The position numbers and the translations under genes were made by a program. A stretch of 64,000 nucleotides of DNA. Origin: Bacteriovorax sp. PP10 (GTDB taxonomy: Bacteria; Bdellovibrionota; Bacteriovoracia; Bacteriovoracales; Bacteriovoracaceae). A model generated the notes under the pieces. The model searched no databases. It worked only from the letters and a program-made list of their open reading frames with translations, and was not told the origin of the DNA. Each line of letters begins with the position of its first letter. Position 1 is the stretch's first letter. The DNA lies in the NCBI RefSeq assembly GCF_035013165.1, contig NZ_JAYGJQ010000002.1:620001-684000 (forward strand), given 5' to 3'. Below are positions 16,572 to 25,219 of the stretch, in pieces.

Positions 16572-18014
16572 ATGAAAATGAATCTTCTCACTGCATTGAT
16601 TGTCTTAACGACTAGCTTCTTTTTTGAAGTGCGTGCGGATGAACCAAAGGTTCCCGCCAAAGTCGAATTCAAAGATCAAAAGCAAAGTGTCACGCCTTGG
16701 GGGAGTATCCCGTTGAATTCTTTTTTATCATTCAAAGAATGGAAGGAAGAAAGTGATATTAGGGACCAGGTTCCTGAATGGGAAAAGATCATCAGAGAGA
16801 GAAACCACCGTGAATTAGTGGGCCGCATTTACCAATGTATTGGAACGTGCCGCATTGATCGTGGGGAGAGCTTTTTTAATGGCTCACACCGCACAGGTCT
16901 ATACGAAGGCGATGAGATTCAGACGGTAGGCGATAGTTACGCTTGGATCTTTTTGTTTGATGGGACGATGGTGAGACTGTCTCCGAGATCATCAATAACT
17001 TTTAATGAATTGAACATTGGTGTAAATGAAAATTTTTTGAACGCGAGATTTAACGCCGGAAATATTTTGTGGTTGTCTCGTAATGAACAGACTTACCAAG
17101 AAAGCAATGTCAGAGAAACTGACGTGATGTTTTTCCCTTATGCTGAATATGAATCTCTGCCGATTACTGAAAAGAAATTGTATATGGAAGACGATTTAAT
17201 TGAGTTGCTTGCAGAGAGTAAGTCGCAATTAAATCATTACAAATCTTTGAATGAAGCGGTTCTTGCCAATAATAAAAGAACACATGGAAAACCGACTTAT
17301 GCTTTTTTAGTTATGCCCAATGCAACACTCATGGGAGTTTCTCCAAGTGTAGAAGTGGTGACGTTAATTGGTGGAAAAACATTTCTAAAAAAACGATCAT
17401 CACAGACTTTAGGTTTAGACGTAAAAGATGAAATTCCCAATGATGTTTTTTTACAACTAAGGGGTTTTGATAATAAAACGCTGACAACAATCCAGGATGA
17501 TTTATGGATTACTGTCGATGAAAAAGGGCGCAATTACGCTCAAAGTGAAGACGTGCGCTGGCTTGATGTTGGTGAATTTATCACCAGAAGAATTCCTAGT
17601 ATTATGCTTGGACGTGAAATCTTTTTAAAACGTTATTCAGAATTTGCTTTCAGAGAAAAATACGATCCGGTTGTTCTTGCGAGGGCCGATGGTTATCGCA
17701 TGTGGGGCAAACTGACATCAACTGAAGGCGCTCCAAAAGATGATCTTGAGCTTCGTTTGGAATTCTTAAAAGAGTATTTCAGAAGAGTCGAGACTTCCAA
17801 TCTCCTTACCAGTTCACGTTTTAGAGAGCGTTTTGAAAAACGCGGAGAAACAAATGTAACTACAGAGTATGGTAATTACTTTTTTATCACTGCACTCAAC
17901 AAATATTACAAGTTTGGCGAAGTCTTAAACGAAAAATCTAATGACAAAGAAACCGGAGAAGTTTTAAACTCAACAACAAAACTTCTTTGGAAAAAAATGC
18001 ATGGAATCAGGTAA
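16572..18014 (+). CDS. Secreted FecR-domain-like protein
   Basis: A signal peptide (about residues 1-22) precedes a mature 458-residue protein. At about residues 80-160 there is a FecR-like beta domain: a Gly-Asp-Glu-Ile-Gln-Thr-Val-Gly-Asp-Ser turn followed by Asp-Gly-Thr-Met-Val-Arg-Leu-Ser-Pro-Arg-Ser, the pattern seen in periplasmic FecR-domain proteins without sigma-factor partners. The rest is unassigned. Two cysteines (near residues 86 and 90) sit close together ahead of the domain. It overlaps maf by 14 bases. No sigma factor is next to it, so a signalling role is not indicated; an envelope role is possible. Confidence 0.65.
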   Translation: MKMNLLTALIVLTTSFFFEVRADEPKVPAKVEFKDQKQSVTPWGSIPLNSFLSFKEWKEESDIRDQVPEWEKIIRERNHRELVGRIYQCIGTCRIDRGESFFNGSHRTGLYEGDEIQTVGDSYAWIFLFDGTMVRLSPRSSITFNELNIGVNENFLNARFNAGNILWLSRNEQTYQESNVRETDVMFFPYAEYESLPITEKKLYMEDDLIELLAESKSQLNHYKSLNEAVLANNKRTHGKPTYAFLVMPNATLMGVSPSVEVVTLIGGKTFLKKRSSQTLGLDVKDEIPNDVFLQLRGFDNKTLTTIQDDLWITVDEKGRNYAQSEDVRWLDVGEFITRRIPSIMLGREIFLKRYSEFAFREKYDPVVLARADGYRMWGKLTSTEGAPKDDLELRLEFLKEYFRRVETSNLLTSSRFRERFEKRGETNVTTEYGNYFFITALNKYYKFGEVLNEKSNDKETGEVLNSTTKLLWKKMHGIR

Positions 18015-18618
18015 ATTTAGTCTTGTACTGGGATCTCAAAGTCCTAGAAGAAAAGAGCTGCTGTCGTGGCTTAATATCCCTTTTAAAATTATCACAGCTG
18101 ATCTGGCCGAGATCTCAAGCGAGACGGTGTCTGAAAAGATTGCGATGGATATTGCTTCTCAAAAAGCACACGCTGTTTTAGCTCAGGCAAGTGCCGTGTT
18201 AAATCCTTTCATCATTTCATCGGACACGATTGTTGTTTTAGATGAGAAACTTTATGGCAAACCAAAAGACAGAGACGACGCCAGAGTGATTTTGTCTGAG
18301 CTTTCAGATAAAACTCACAAGGTGGTAACGGGAGTAAGCTTTTTATTCCACGATAAAAATACCAATAAAATGCGTGAGCATCTTTTCTATGATCTTACTG
18401 AAGTGACTTTTAATGAGATTACGAATGATTTGATGGAGAGTTACATTGCGACAGGGGATTCATTGGATAAAGCGGGAGCTTACGGTATCCAAGGCCCTAG
18501 CTTAACCTTTATTTCAAAGGTCAATGGTAGTTACTCGAACGTAGTCGGCTTCCCGCTTGATAAAGTCGTAAGTGAGCTTGCCATCATCTTAGGTGATGAC
18601 TGGAAAAAGAACTTCTAA
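18001..18618 (+). CDS. maf: Maf-like nucleotide pyrophosphatase
   Basis: Hydrolyses (modified) nucleoside triphosphates, a house-cleaning activity in the cytoplasm. Seen are the N-terminal Gly-Ser-Gln-Ser-Pro-Arg-Arg-Lys-Glu-Leu-Leu (about 11-21), the catalytic Ser-Asp-Thr-Ile-Val (residues 72-76 or so), Tyr-Gly-Lys-Pro, and Asp-Lys-Ala-Gly-Ala-Tyr-Gly-Ile-Gln-Gly. The length of 205 is usual. The ATG at 18001 lies inside the end of the FecR-domain gene, so the two are coupled. Whether it is the dTTP/UTP type or the m7GTP type cannot be settled by eye. Confidence 0.92.
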   Translation: MESGKFSLVLGSQSPRRKELLSWLNIPFKIITADLAEISSETVSEKIAMDIASQKAHAVLAQASAVLNPFIISSDTIVVLDEKLYGKPKDRDDARVILSELSDKTHKVVTGVSFLFHDKNTNKMREHLFYDLTEVTFNEITNDLMESYIATGDSLDKAGAYGIQGPSLTFISKVNGSYSNVVGFPLDKVVSELAIILGDDWKKNF

Positions 18619-18620
18619 TC

Positions 18621-18815
18621 CTATCTCGATTTTTTAGCAAACGTAGGCTTGAAGCTATTGTTCTTCTTAACAGACTTCGTAGGTCTTAAGCTAAGAGTTT
18701 TCATAGCGTTCGTTGCCTTGTCTACAGCTTTAGAAGAGACGTTTCTTCCAATAGACGTGGCCTTCGAGTAGGTAGTTTCTTCAATTGAAATCGTTGTTTG
18801 GTTGTCAGTAGTCAT
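18621..18815 (-). CDS. Small basic Ser/Thr/Lys-rich protein, unknown
   Basis: A 64-residue protein rich in Thr, Ser and Lys, acidic at the start and strongly basic at the end (Lys-Lys-Asn-Asn-Ser ... Lys-Lys-Ser-Arg). It has no signal peptide, membrane segment or cysteine, and looks disordered. In its favour are an AGAGGA ribosome binding site seven bases before the ATG and a 350-base upstream region. It is convergent with maf, with two bases between stops. The tail could bind nucleic acid; that is a guess from charge only. Confidence 0.5.
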   Translation of the reverse strand: MTTDNQTTISIEETTYSKATSIGRNVSSKAVDKATNAMKTLSLRPTKSVKKNNSFKPTFAKKSR

Positions 18816-19167
18816 TGCATCCTCTTTTGTTAAATCAGTTAATGTTTGAAAACGGTTTTTTCTGTAACCATTTCAACCAATAACAAATTCCCAGAGGAGT
18901 GTTGTAGAAGGTTCGAGTAGGTTACTTACTAGGTAAAGTCGCCAATAGGTTTCTCCTTTTAATAAGAGCAAAACCGACTAAAGTACTCCCTTATCGGTTT
19001 TGATTACTAAGTTCTTAAGTGAATTATACTCCTCATCACACCTTTTTCCTACCCCCCCTGTAATAGGCAAACTTTCCCATTGTGATTCGGTTGTAAATCA
19101 TTGAAATGTAGGGCAATCTAATAAGCAAAATGGATTTTATATTGCCAACAAAACAAGGAAAGCTTGT
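18816..19167. other. Intergenic region of 352 bases with one inverted repeat
   Basis: No convincing reading frame, tRNA or known RNA was found. AAAACCGA (18970-18977) and TCGGTTTT (18994-19001) form an 8-base inverted repeat with a 16-base loop, followed on the plus strand by GATT and preceded by CTCCTTTTAATAAG. It could be a terminator, or part of a small RNA or the promoter zone of the divergent genes. The remainder is AT-rich with a C-run near 19057-19062. Confidence 0.4.
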
Positions 19168-20148
19168 ATGAATAAGCTTCGTTTAATCGTAGCGACTGTC
19201 ACTTTCGGGACCCTGTTATCTTCATGTTCGACATTCAATAAAGCAGCCGTAGGTGGATCTTCCGACCTTATCTACAATGCAAGTAATGCTCTTCTTGGTG
19301 AATCAAACTTCGATATTTTCAAAAATGGTGTAGCTGGAAATCTGGTATTGATTGAAGGTCTACTTGCCCAATCTCCTAGGAATCAAAATCTCCTGGCAAC
19401 TCTGAATAAGGGTTATGCAGGTTATGCATTTGCAGTGAATGAAACGCAAATGAATGAAGAAGAGTGGAGTGAGGCCAAAACTGAAGATGGAAAAAAGCAG
19501 GCCTTGTTTAATTACACGCGTTCGCTTAATTTTGGGATTCGTTATTTAAAAGAAGAAGGGATTGAGTTTAGCGATATCATTGCCCGCATGAATGAGCCGC
19601 AAGGAATTCACCAGATTTTAGATAAGAAGTTAAGCGACGATAAACGCGATTTAGAAGTGGTACTTTTTACTGCTCAATCGTTTGCTGCTTTAGTTAATCT
19701 ACAAAAAGATAATATGGGATTTGTTTCTCAACTTTCGGCCGCAAAAGGAATGTTTGATTGGGTTTGCCAAAAAGATCCATCAATCAACTACGGGACTTGC
19801 GATATTTTCTACGGAGCATATGAAGCGGGAAGACCTACTATGCTTGGTGGGAATCCACAAAAAGGGCGTGATATTTTTCTTAAGGCCATCAGCAAGCATC
19901 CACACAACTGGTTGATCAGAACGAGTTACATGCAGTTTTATTTAATTCCACAAAATGATGAAGACGGATTCAAAGAACAAATGCTTGCTCTAAAAGTTTT
20001 CAATGAAGAGTTTAGCAGATACTACATCTTCGATAATGAATCGAGAGTAGAAGGGCCGTGGACCAGAGAAGAAGGCCTGCGTTTTTATCAGACGCTCGCA
20101 CTTAAAAGATATGACTTAATGACACATTTTCAAAAGAAGTTTTTTTAA
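19168..20148 (+). CDS. TatT-like TPR lipoprotein of a TRAP transporter
   Basis: A lipoprotein signal with Leu-Ser-Ser-Cys20 leads a helical protein of 326 residues. The helical repeats, the Gly-Tyr-Ala-Gly-Tyr-Ala-Phe segment and the Phe-Tyr-Gly-Ala-Tyr ... Arg-Pro-Thr-Met-Leu-Gly-Gly-Asn-Pro stretch fit the TRAP-transporter-associated TatT family, known from Treponema pallidum Tp0956, where it forms a periplasmic TPR trimer with the substrate-binding protein TatP. The next three genes are exactly TRAP P, Q and M components, 24 bases downstream, which supports the call. Probably anchored to a membrane face in the periplasm. The substrate is unknown, possibly hydrophobic. Confidence 0.8.
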   Translation: MNKLRLIVATVTFGTLLSSCSTFNKAAVGGSSDLIYNASNALLGESNFDIFKNGVAGNLVLIEGLLAQSPRNQNLLATLNKGYAGYAFAVNETQMNEEEWSEAKTEDGKKQALFNYTRSLNFGIRYLKEEGIEFSDIIARMNEPQGIHQILDKKLSDDKRDLEVVLFTAQSFAALVNLQKDNMGFVSQLSAAKGMFDWVCQKDPSINYGTCDIFYGAYEAGRPTMLGGNPQKGRDIFLKAISKHPHNWLIRTSYMQFYLIPQNDEDGFKEQMLALKVFNEEFSRYYIFDNESRVEGPWTREEGLRFYQTLALKRYDLMTHFQKKFF

Positions 20149-20172
20149 TAGGCATAAAAAAAGGTATTACAA

Positions 20173-21144
20173 ATGAAAACAATTTTACTCTCTCTGACAA
20201 TGCTCGCATCTCTTAATCTTCACGCTGCGGTTAAAGTAGGGGTTCTTGCTCCTGAAGGAACTGGTTGGGCAAAAAATATTAAGAAGATGGCCTCTGAAAT
20301 TAAAGACGCTACCAAGGGTAACGTTGAATTTAAAATCTACTACGGTGGATCTCAAGGTGATGAGCAGGACGTTTTAAGAAAAATCAGAATTGGACAACTT
20401 CAAGGTGGGATCTTTACTGGAAAGACTCTTGGAGAAATCAATGGTGACGTTCGTGTTATCGAAATCCCATTCACATTTAATCACAACCGTGAAAAAGCTC
20501 TAAGAACTCTTCAGGCAATGGAGCCGTTCTTTGATCAAAAATTCGCAGAGAAGAAATTTAAAAGTTTAGCGACTTTTGAAATTGGTCAGGTTTACTTTGT
20601 AACTCAAAAGAAAGTGACTGATCTAAACGGAATTAAGAACTTAAAAATCTGGTCATGGGATGGAGATCCAATCGTAACAAATATGTTTGAATCAATGAAC
20701 CTTACAGGTGTTCCTCTAGCTCTACCGGACGTTCTTGCATCTTTATCGACAGGAATCATCGACGCTGCTTACGCTCCACCAATCGGGATGATTGCTCTTC
20801 AGTGGAACACAAAAGTTAAGTACATGATCGATTTCCCGGTTTCTTACTCAATTGGTGCTTTCGTTATTACAAGTGATGCATGGGCAAAAGTAAGTCCAGC
20901 TGATCAGAAACTTACAATGGAAATTGCTAAGAAGTATGAAAAAGAAATCAACCTTGGAAACGCAAAAGATAACGAAGATGCACTAGCTGCTATGAAAGCT
21001 CAGAAAATTGAATTCGTAAAATTTAGTGATGCTGAAATTAAAGTGGCCCAAGGTTATAGAAATGCCATGGTTAAGAAATTAACTGGAAAGTTATTTACTC
21101 CAGATGCATTAAAGAAACTTGAAGCAGAAATAGCTAAGAAATAG
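20173..21144 (+). CDS. TRAP transporter substrate-binding protein (DctP/TatP-like)
   Basis: Signal peptide (residues 1-18, ending His-Ala-Ala) and a DctP-family periplasmic binding fold: Tyr-Tyr-Gly-Gly-Ser-Gln-Gly-Asp-Glu, Gly-Gln-Leu-Gln-Gly-Gly-Ile-Phe-Thr-Gly and Asp-Val-Leu-Ala-Ser-Leu-Ser-Thr-Gly-Ile-Ile-Asp-Ala-Ala-Tyr-Ala are typical. It would capture a ligand and deliver it to the QM membrane subunits, driven by an ion gradient. The usual DctP arginine that pairs with carboxylates is not evident in the canonical place, which fits a TatP-type rather than dicarboxylate transporter. It lies between tatT- and dctQ-like genes with short gaps. Confidence 0.87.
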   Translation: MKTILLSLTMLASLNLHAAVKVGVLAPEGTGWAKNIKKMASEIKDATKGNVEFKIYYGGSQGDEQDVLRKIRIGQLQGGIFTGKTLGEINGDVRVIEIPFTFNHNREKALRTLQAMEPFFDQKFAEKKFKSLATFEIGQVYFVTQKKVTDLNGIKNLKIWSWDGDPIVTNMFESMNLTGVPLALPDVLASLSTGIIDAAYAPPIGMIALQWNTKVKYMIDFPVSYSIGAFVITSDAWAKVSPADQKLTMEIAKKYEKEINLGNAKDNEDALAAMKAQKIEFVKFSDAEIKVAQGYRNAMVKKLTGKLFTPDALKKLEAEIAKK

Positions 21145-21155
21145 GGGATACTCTA

Positions 21156-21674
21156 GTGATAGTATTTAAAAAAATAGATAATTTCATTGATAAGTTCGCA
21201 TCGTTCTTTTTAGTTCTATGTGTGCTTTCGGTTTTATTTTTAAGTTCAGGTGCCATCATCCTTAGATGGTTTCACATCAATCTTTATTGGATTGACTCTT
21301 TTGTCCGTCACACTGTATTTCTGTCTGCCTTCTTAGGTGGAGTAGTGGCAACGGGAAGATCAAACCATATTGCGATTGATTTAATCAGTAAATTTTTAGA
21401 ATTAAAAAAGAAAGAGCACGCTCGTATCATCATTCATAGAATCATTTTAGTTTGTTCAGGGATCATCCTATTGTGGCTTTTTAAAGCTTCAATGGATTTC
21501 ATGAAGATCGAAATGGAATTTAGCAAAGAAGAGTTCTGGGGAATTGGAAGTGGATACTTAGTTGGGATCATCCCGGTTGGAGTAGCGTTGATGACGATCA
21601 GATTCTTTACATTGTTTATCATCAGTTTTGATAAAGATGCACCGGCACTTCATAGCGTGGGAGAAATTAAATGA
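21156..21674 (+). CDS. TRAP transporter small membrane subunit (DctQ-like)
   Basis: A 172-residue protein with four membrane helices (about 15-38, 50-65, 90-110, 128-152) and the DctQ pattern in which a Phe-Leu-Gly-Gly ... Ala-Thr-Gly-Arg-Ser-Asn-His-Ile block follows helix 2. It starts with GTG at 21156, preceded by AGGGGA. The last four bases overlap the large subunit's start, so the two are translated together. It joins the large subunit in the inner membrane. Confidence 0.87.
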   Translation: MIVFKKIDNFIDKFASFFLVLCVLSVLFLSSGAIILRWFHINLYWIDSFVRHTVFLSAFLGGVVATGRSNHIAIDLISKFLELKKKEHARIIIHRIILVCSGIILLWLFKASMDFMKIEMEFSKEEFWGIGSGYLVGIIPVGVALMTIRFFTLFIISFDKDAPALHSVGEIK

Positions 21675-22933
21675 GTGGAATTGTAGCTACAGTCGGGATT
21701 TGCTTACTGGCAAGTCTTGGAATCCCTTTATTTATCATTATGACTCTCGCATCTCTTGTCGCTTTTTCTATGGCCGATGTTAACGTTTCAATTGTGGCGC
21801 AGGAGATTTATAAAATCGCTGCTCAACCAACAATTGTAACGATTCCTCTTTTTACTTTTGCCGGATACCTGATTGCTGAAAGTAAATCTCCACAAAGATT
21901 AATGAGACTTGCTGAAACTGGTTTAGGCTGGATTCCTGGTGGGATCTCAATCGTGACTCTAATTGTGTGCGCATTTTTTACGGCCTTCACGGGAGCGTCT
22001 GGAGTAACGATCATCGCTCTTGGTGGTGTTATTTATCCGATCTTAATTAAAGAAGGGTACTCAGAAAAGTTCACGCTTGGAACAATCACAGCTTCTGGAT
22101 CTCTTGGATTATTATTTCCTCCATCACTACCCATCATCCTTTATGGAATGGTAGGGAAGGTTGATATTGATAAATTGTTTAAGGCCGGGATCATTCCTGG
22201 TTTTGTTATCATCATGATCCTTGGAGCATGGTCGATTTATAACGGGCCTAAAAATTTAGAAACAAGAAAGTTTATTTTAAAAGATTTTTTAAGTGCACTA
22301 AAAGAAGCATGGTTAGAAGCGATTCTGCCGGTTGCTGTTTTAGTGGGTATCTACGGTGGATTCACGACTGTAACTGAAGCTGCGGCCTTTACAGCTCTGT
22401 ATGTTCTTATCGTAGAAGTGCTAGTCTACAAAGATTTAAACCTGTTTAAAGATGTTCCTAAGATTGCAGTCGATGCAATGAGCTTAGTTGCTGCGATCCT
22501 TCTGGTTCTTTGTTGCGCTCTTGCTTTCACTAACTGGATGGTTGATGAAGACATTCCTCTAAAGATCTTTGATCTAATGAGAACTCACATCGACAACAAG
22601 TACACTTTCTTACTGTTCTTAAATATCTTCTTACTAATCGTTGGATCGGTAATGGATATCTTCAGTGCGATCGTAGTAGTTGTTCCTTTAATCCTACCAA
22701 TCGCTCGTGACTTCGGAGTTGATCCGGTTCACATGGCGATGATCTTCTTAACAAACCTTGAAATTGGATACCTTCACCCGCCCATTGGGATTAACCTCTT
22801 TATTGCGAGTAACAGGTTTAAGAAACCCATTACGGCACTCTATGCGGCCTCGATACCGTTTCTGGTGTTAATGGTTATTGCACTGGCCATTATTACTTAT
22901 GTGCCGTCTCTAAGTTTATTCTGGTTTCAATAA
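21671..22933 (+). CDS. TRAP transporter large permease subunit (DctM-like)
   Basis: A 420-residue integral membrane protein with about 12 hydrophobic helices and the DctM signature: Phe-Thr-Gly-Ala-Ser-Gly-Val-Thr-Ile in the first half, and Gly-Tyr-Leu-His-Pro-Pro-Ile-Gly-Ile-Asn-Leu-Phe near the end. The central Leu-Leu-Phe-Pro-Pro-Ser-Leu-Pro motif is the elevator-type transport core. It is the permease of the TatT-TatP-Q-M operon. The stop overlaps the following gene by one base, so that gene belongs to the same operon. Confidence 0.9.
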   Translation: MSGIVATVGICLLASLGIPLFIIMTLASLVAFSMADVNVSIVAQEIYKIAAQPTIVTIPLFTFAGYLIAESKSPQRLMRLAETGLGWIPGGISIVTLIVCAFFTAFTGASGVTIIALGGVIYPILIKEGYSEKFTLGTITASGSLGLLFPPSLPIILYGMVGKVDIDKLFKAGIIPGFVIIMILGAWSIYNGPKNLETRKFILKDFLSALKEAWLEAILPVAVLVGIYGGFTTVTEAAAFTALYVLIVEVLVYKDLNLFKDVPKIAVDAMSLVAAILLVLCCALAFTNWMVDEDIPLKIFDLMRTHIDNKYTFLLFLNIFLLIVGSVMDIFSAIVVVVPLILPIARDFGVDPVHMAMIFLTNLEIGYLHPPIGINLFIASNRFKKPITALYAASIPFLVLMVIALAIITYVPSLSLFWFQ

Positions 22934-24516
22934 TGATTAGTGCCCAAAAAATTAAATCAATTGTCCTAACTCTCGCCGTGCTTAGTAGCACGGCGGTTTT
23001 TAGTGCAGAAGATAATAATTTAAATGAATACTACCTTGGTGTATTCATGGGTGAAAAGAAAACTCCCAACTATTCAGGCCCTCTTGACCCTCGCACTGAA
23101 ATTTCATCGGGCGGTCTTATTTTATTAGATGATATTTTTAAAGACCAATACCTGAATCAACAGATTCAGGATGTACCTTTTTCACTTCACCGTTACTGGT
23201 TTAATGAAGTGGTAGAGAAGTCGACTTGTCCTGATTCTACACTTAATGAGAATATGGATTATATCCGTTATCTCTACCGTCTGGTGACGATGAGTTATTT
23301 ATTTGAAGGGGTAAAACTCAACAATAAAATGGCCAGTCAATTAGGTGGAAAGAATATTTGCTCGATCTCTTTTAAAGATGTCTTTCAGGGGTGTACTCCT
23401 GAATCGACGGATATGAAGAAGTTCTATGAAAGAGTGTATGGGAAATTTGTAAACGAGATTGAAAAGTCTCACACGCCACAGTTGTCTAAAAAAGATATGG
23501 CCACATTTATCGATGAGTTTCAGGGATCGACGTCACTGACGAGTAACCCGACATTCTCGAGACTACATGACTGGTGTATCGCTAATAAGAAAAATTGCAG
23601 AGCTCTTAAAATTGAAGAAATCAAAGAGGCCTTAGGTGGCTTTTGTAATGATGATAAAAAAATGATGAAAGTCCTTTGTTCTGAAAAGGATAACTTTTAT
23701 GGACTCTCAGGAATTAGCATTGCGACTGACCTGATTAAAACATCAAATGCTTTTAACTTGATCAACCAAACGGGGATGGGGGAAGAGTGTTTACGTCGTT
23801 ATGGAAAATTATTTCAAGGTAAAGAGTCGCCTTATGCGTCTTTATCAAAGCAGTACCCATTAATGTATTCTTACCTGTTAAAAAATAATACGACTTATCC
23901 ACAAGGTGAATTGTTTCTTCCAGGGGCACTTAAAGAATTTGATATGAAAGGTCTGAGTGACTTTTTATCTGCGCTTAAACCGCCAAAGGTTGAGCCTGTA
24001 GTCATTGTAAGGCCGAAACCTAAACCGAAGCCAAAACCGGTTGTGGTGATAGCTCCTAAAGTAGAAGAGAAAGCTCCTGAAGTGGTTCCAGTGGTGGTCG
24101 CTGAGCCTGAAAAACCACATGTTTCAGAATTTGAGCATGGGGTTCTAGAGATGAAAGAAAAAAATCTTTCTTCATACTCATTGGATATGGATACTTTTAG
24201 GGATGACTTCGAATTTACGTCGGCGATGATTGCGGAATTGTCAGGGCCTATTAAGAAATTCCAGACTAGATCGGCATTAAACGATATGAAGTCTTATGAT
24301 CTACTGGGGTCAGCGGAAGCGCCGGTTGGATTAGTGTTTTTGAAGTTTTTAATTGATACTGAAAATCATCAAGGTCTCTATAACATTGTTCAGGTTTTAG
24401 GAGAGAAGTTTTACGTCTCAAATGATATTGAGAAAAAGACGACTGCTCATTACATCGAACTGAAGAATGATGCTTCTACTAAAAATCGCTGGACTATTAT
24501 CATGCTTAAAAAATAA
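22933..24516 (+). CDS. Large secreted protein with Lys-Pro linker, unknown, TRAP operon partner
   Basis: A signal peptide (about residues 1-25, ending Phe-Ser-Ala) precedes a helical, cysteine-containing N-terminal region (about 8 Cys between residues 95 and 295), a Pro/Lys/Val-rich linker with alternating Lys-Pro (about 356-397), and an acidic C-terminal region of about 130 residues ending in Leu-Lys-Lys. Lys-Pro linkers commonly span periplasm or peptidoglycan. It begins on the last base of the permease stop and ends before a terminator, making it the fifth gene of the TRAP operon. No family was recognised. A role in docking or in ligand delivery is a guess from its place. Confidence 0.75.
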   Translation: MISAQKIKSIVLTLAVLSSTAVFSAEDNNLNEYYLGVFMGEKKTPNYSGPLDPRTEISSGGLILLDDIFKDQYLNQQIQDVPFSLHRYWFNEVVEKSTCPDSTLNENMDYIRYLYRLVTMSYLFEGVKLNNKMASQLGGKNICSISFKDVFQGCTPESTDMKKFYERVYGKFVNEIEKSHTPQLSKKDMATFIDEFQGSTSLTSNPTFSRLHDWCIANKKNCRALKIEEIKEALGGFCNDDKKMMKVLCSEKDNFYGLSGISIATDLIKTSNAFNLINQTGMGEECLRRYGKLFQGKESPYASLSKQYPLMYSYLLKNNTTYPQGELFLPGALKEFDMKGLSDFLSALKPPKVEPVVIVRPKPKPKPKPVVVIAPKVEEKAPEVVPVVVAEPEKPHVSEFEHGVLEMKEKNLSSYSLDMDTFRDDFEFTSAMIAELSGPIKKFQTRSALNDMKSYDLLGSAEAPVGLVFLKFLIDTENHQGLYNIVQVLGEKFYVSNDIEKKTTAHYIELKNDASTKNRWTIIMLKK

Positions 24517-24517
24517 A

Positions 24518-24545
24518 AAACCCGGAAGAACTCCGGGTTTTTTTA
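24518..24545. terminator. Bidirectional terminator after the TRAP operon
   Basis: CCCGGA (24521-24526) and TCCGGG (24532-24537) pair over an AGAAC loop, with A and T runs on both sides. It serves the TRAP operon on the plus strand and the convergent lipoprotein gene on the minus strand. Confidence 0.88.
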
Positions 24546-24571
24546 TAAAGAATATATCGGGAAAGAATTTT

Positions 24572-25219
24572 CTATTTATATTTTTTAGCTACAGATTTCA
24601 GCTGAGTTTGCGTCGTTGAGCTCATGTCCAGCATTAAAAGAATCCCAGCGTTTTCACCGTTTGCATCTTCTCCAACAAGCGAGATATTTCCGATGCGGTC
24701 TTTACCTGTATAGTATCTAGCAGTAATGATCGATGTTCCGATTCCTAAAGTCTTCACCGGGATGAACACCCCGAAAACCTTTGGGCCTAAGTAGAAACCC
24801 ATGTTTTTAAACTTTTCGATTGAAAAAGCTACCGCAGGTAACTTTCCACCGGCAACACCCGGAAGGGAGCGCCCACCAGGCAGAGTTGCCGGGTTTAGTT
24901 GTTGAAGGCTTGTATTAAAAACGTCTTGAAGAGAAACACTGATGGCCATAAGTGTACCAGCAGATGCTAAGTCAGGAGAGATTTCCAGGTACGAATTTGG
25001 GTACTTTGGAATGTTGTAACGAAGTCCACCATCAAGTTGAAGGCCATCGAATACCATCGAGATTAAAACATTGTCTTGAACTAGAGTCACAGACATGTTG
25101 CTTACTCCAGGAACCTGGATGTTTGAAGCACTAGTACCATCACCACATGAAGTAGACAGGATACCAGCTGTAAGTGCGACTGAGAGAACGAGAGCTTTTG
25201 TGTTTGAGAAAATATTCAT
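24572..25219 (-). CDS. Lipoprotein, unknown
   Basis: A lipobox Leu-Ser-Thr-Ser-Cys25 follows an N-terminal hydrophobic segment; the mature protein would have about 190 residues. It is rich in Gly, Leu and Val with no cysteines other than the lipidated one, and seems beta-rich; Tyr-Tyr-Thr-Gly-Lys-Asp-Arg is near the end. No family recognised. The gene has its own 245-base upstream region with two imperfect copies of a 14-base element (25268-25281, 25346-25359). It converges on the TRAP operon. Confidence 0.75.
   Translation of the reverse strand: MNIFSNTKALVLSVALTAGILSTSCGDGTSASNIQVPGVSNMSVTLVQDNVLISMVFDGLQLDGGLRYNIPKYPNSYLEISPDLASAGTLMAISVSLQDVFNTSLQQLNPATLPGGRSLPGVAGGKLPAVAFSIEKFKNMGFYLGPKVFGVFIPVKTLGIGTSIITARYYTGKDRIGNISLVGEDANGENAGILLMLDMSSTTQTQLKSVAKKYK

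Noticed and set aside
16572-18014. FecR-type anti-sigma or iron signalling role for the FecR-domain protein
   Set aside because: There is no neighbouring sigma factor or TonB receptor, and the protein has a signal peptide rather than a cytosolic anti-sigma part.
18816-19167. tRNA-like GGTTCGAG near 18909 and possible 6S or other RNA
   Set aside because: No acceptor or anticodon stem could be paired around it.
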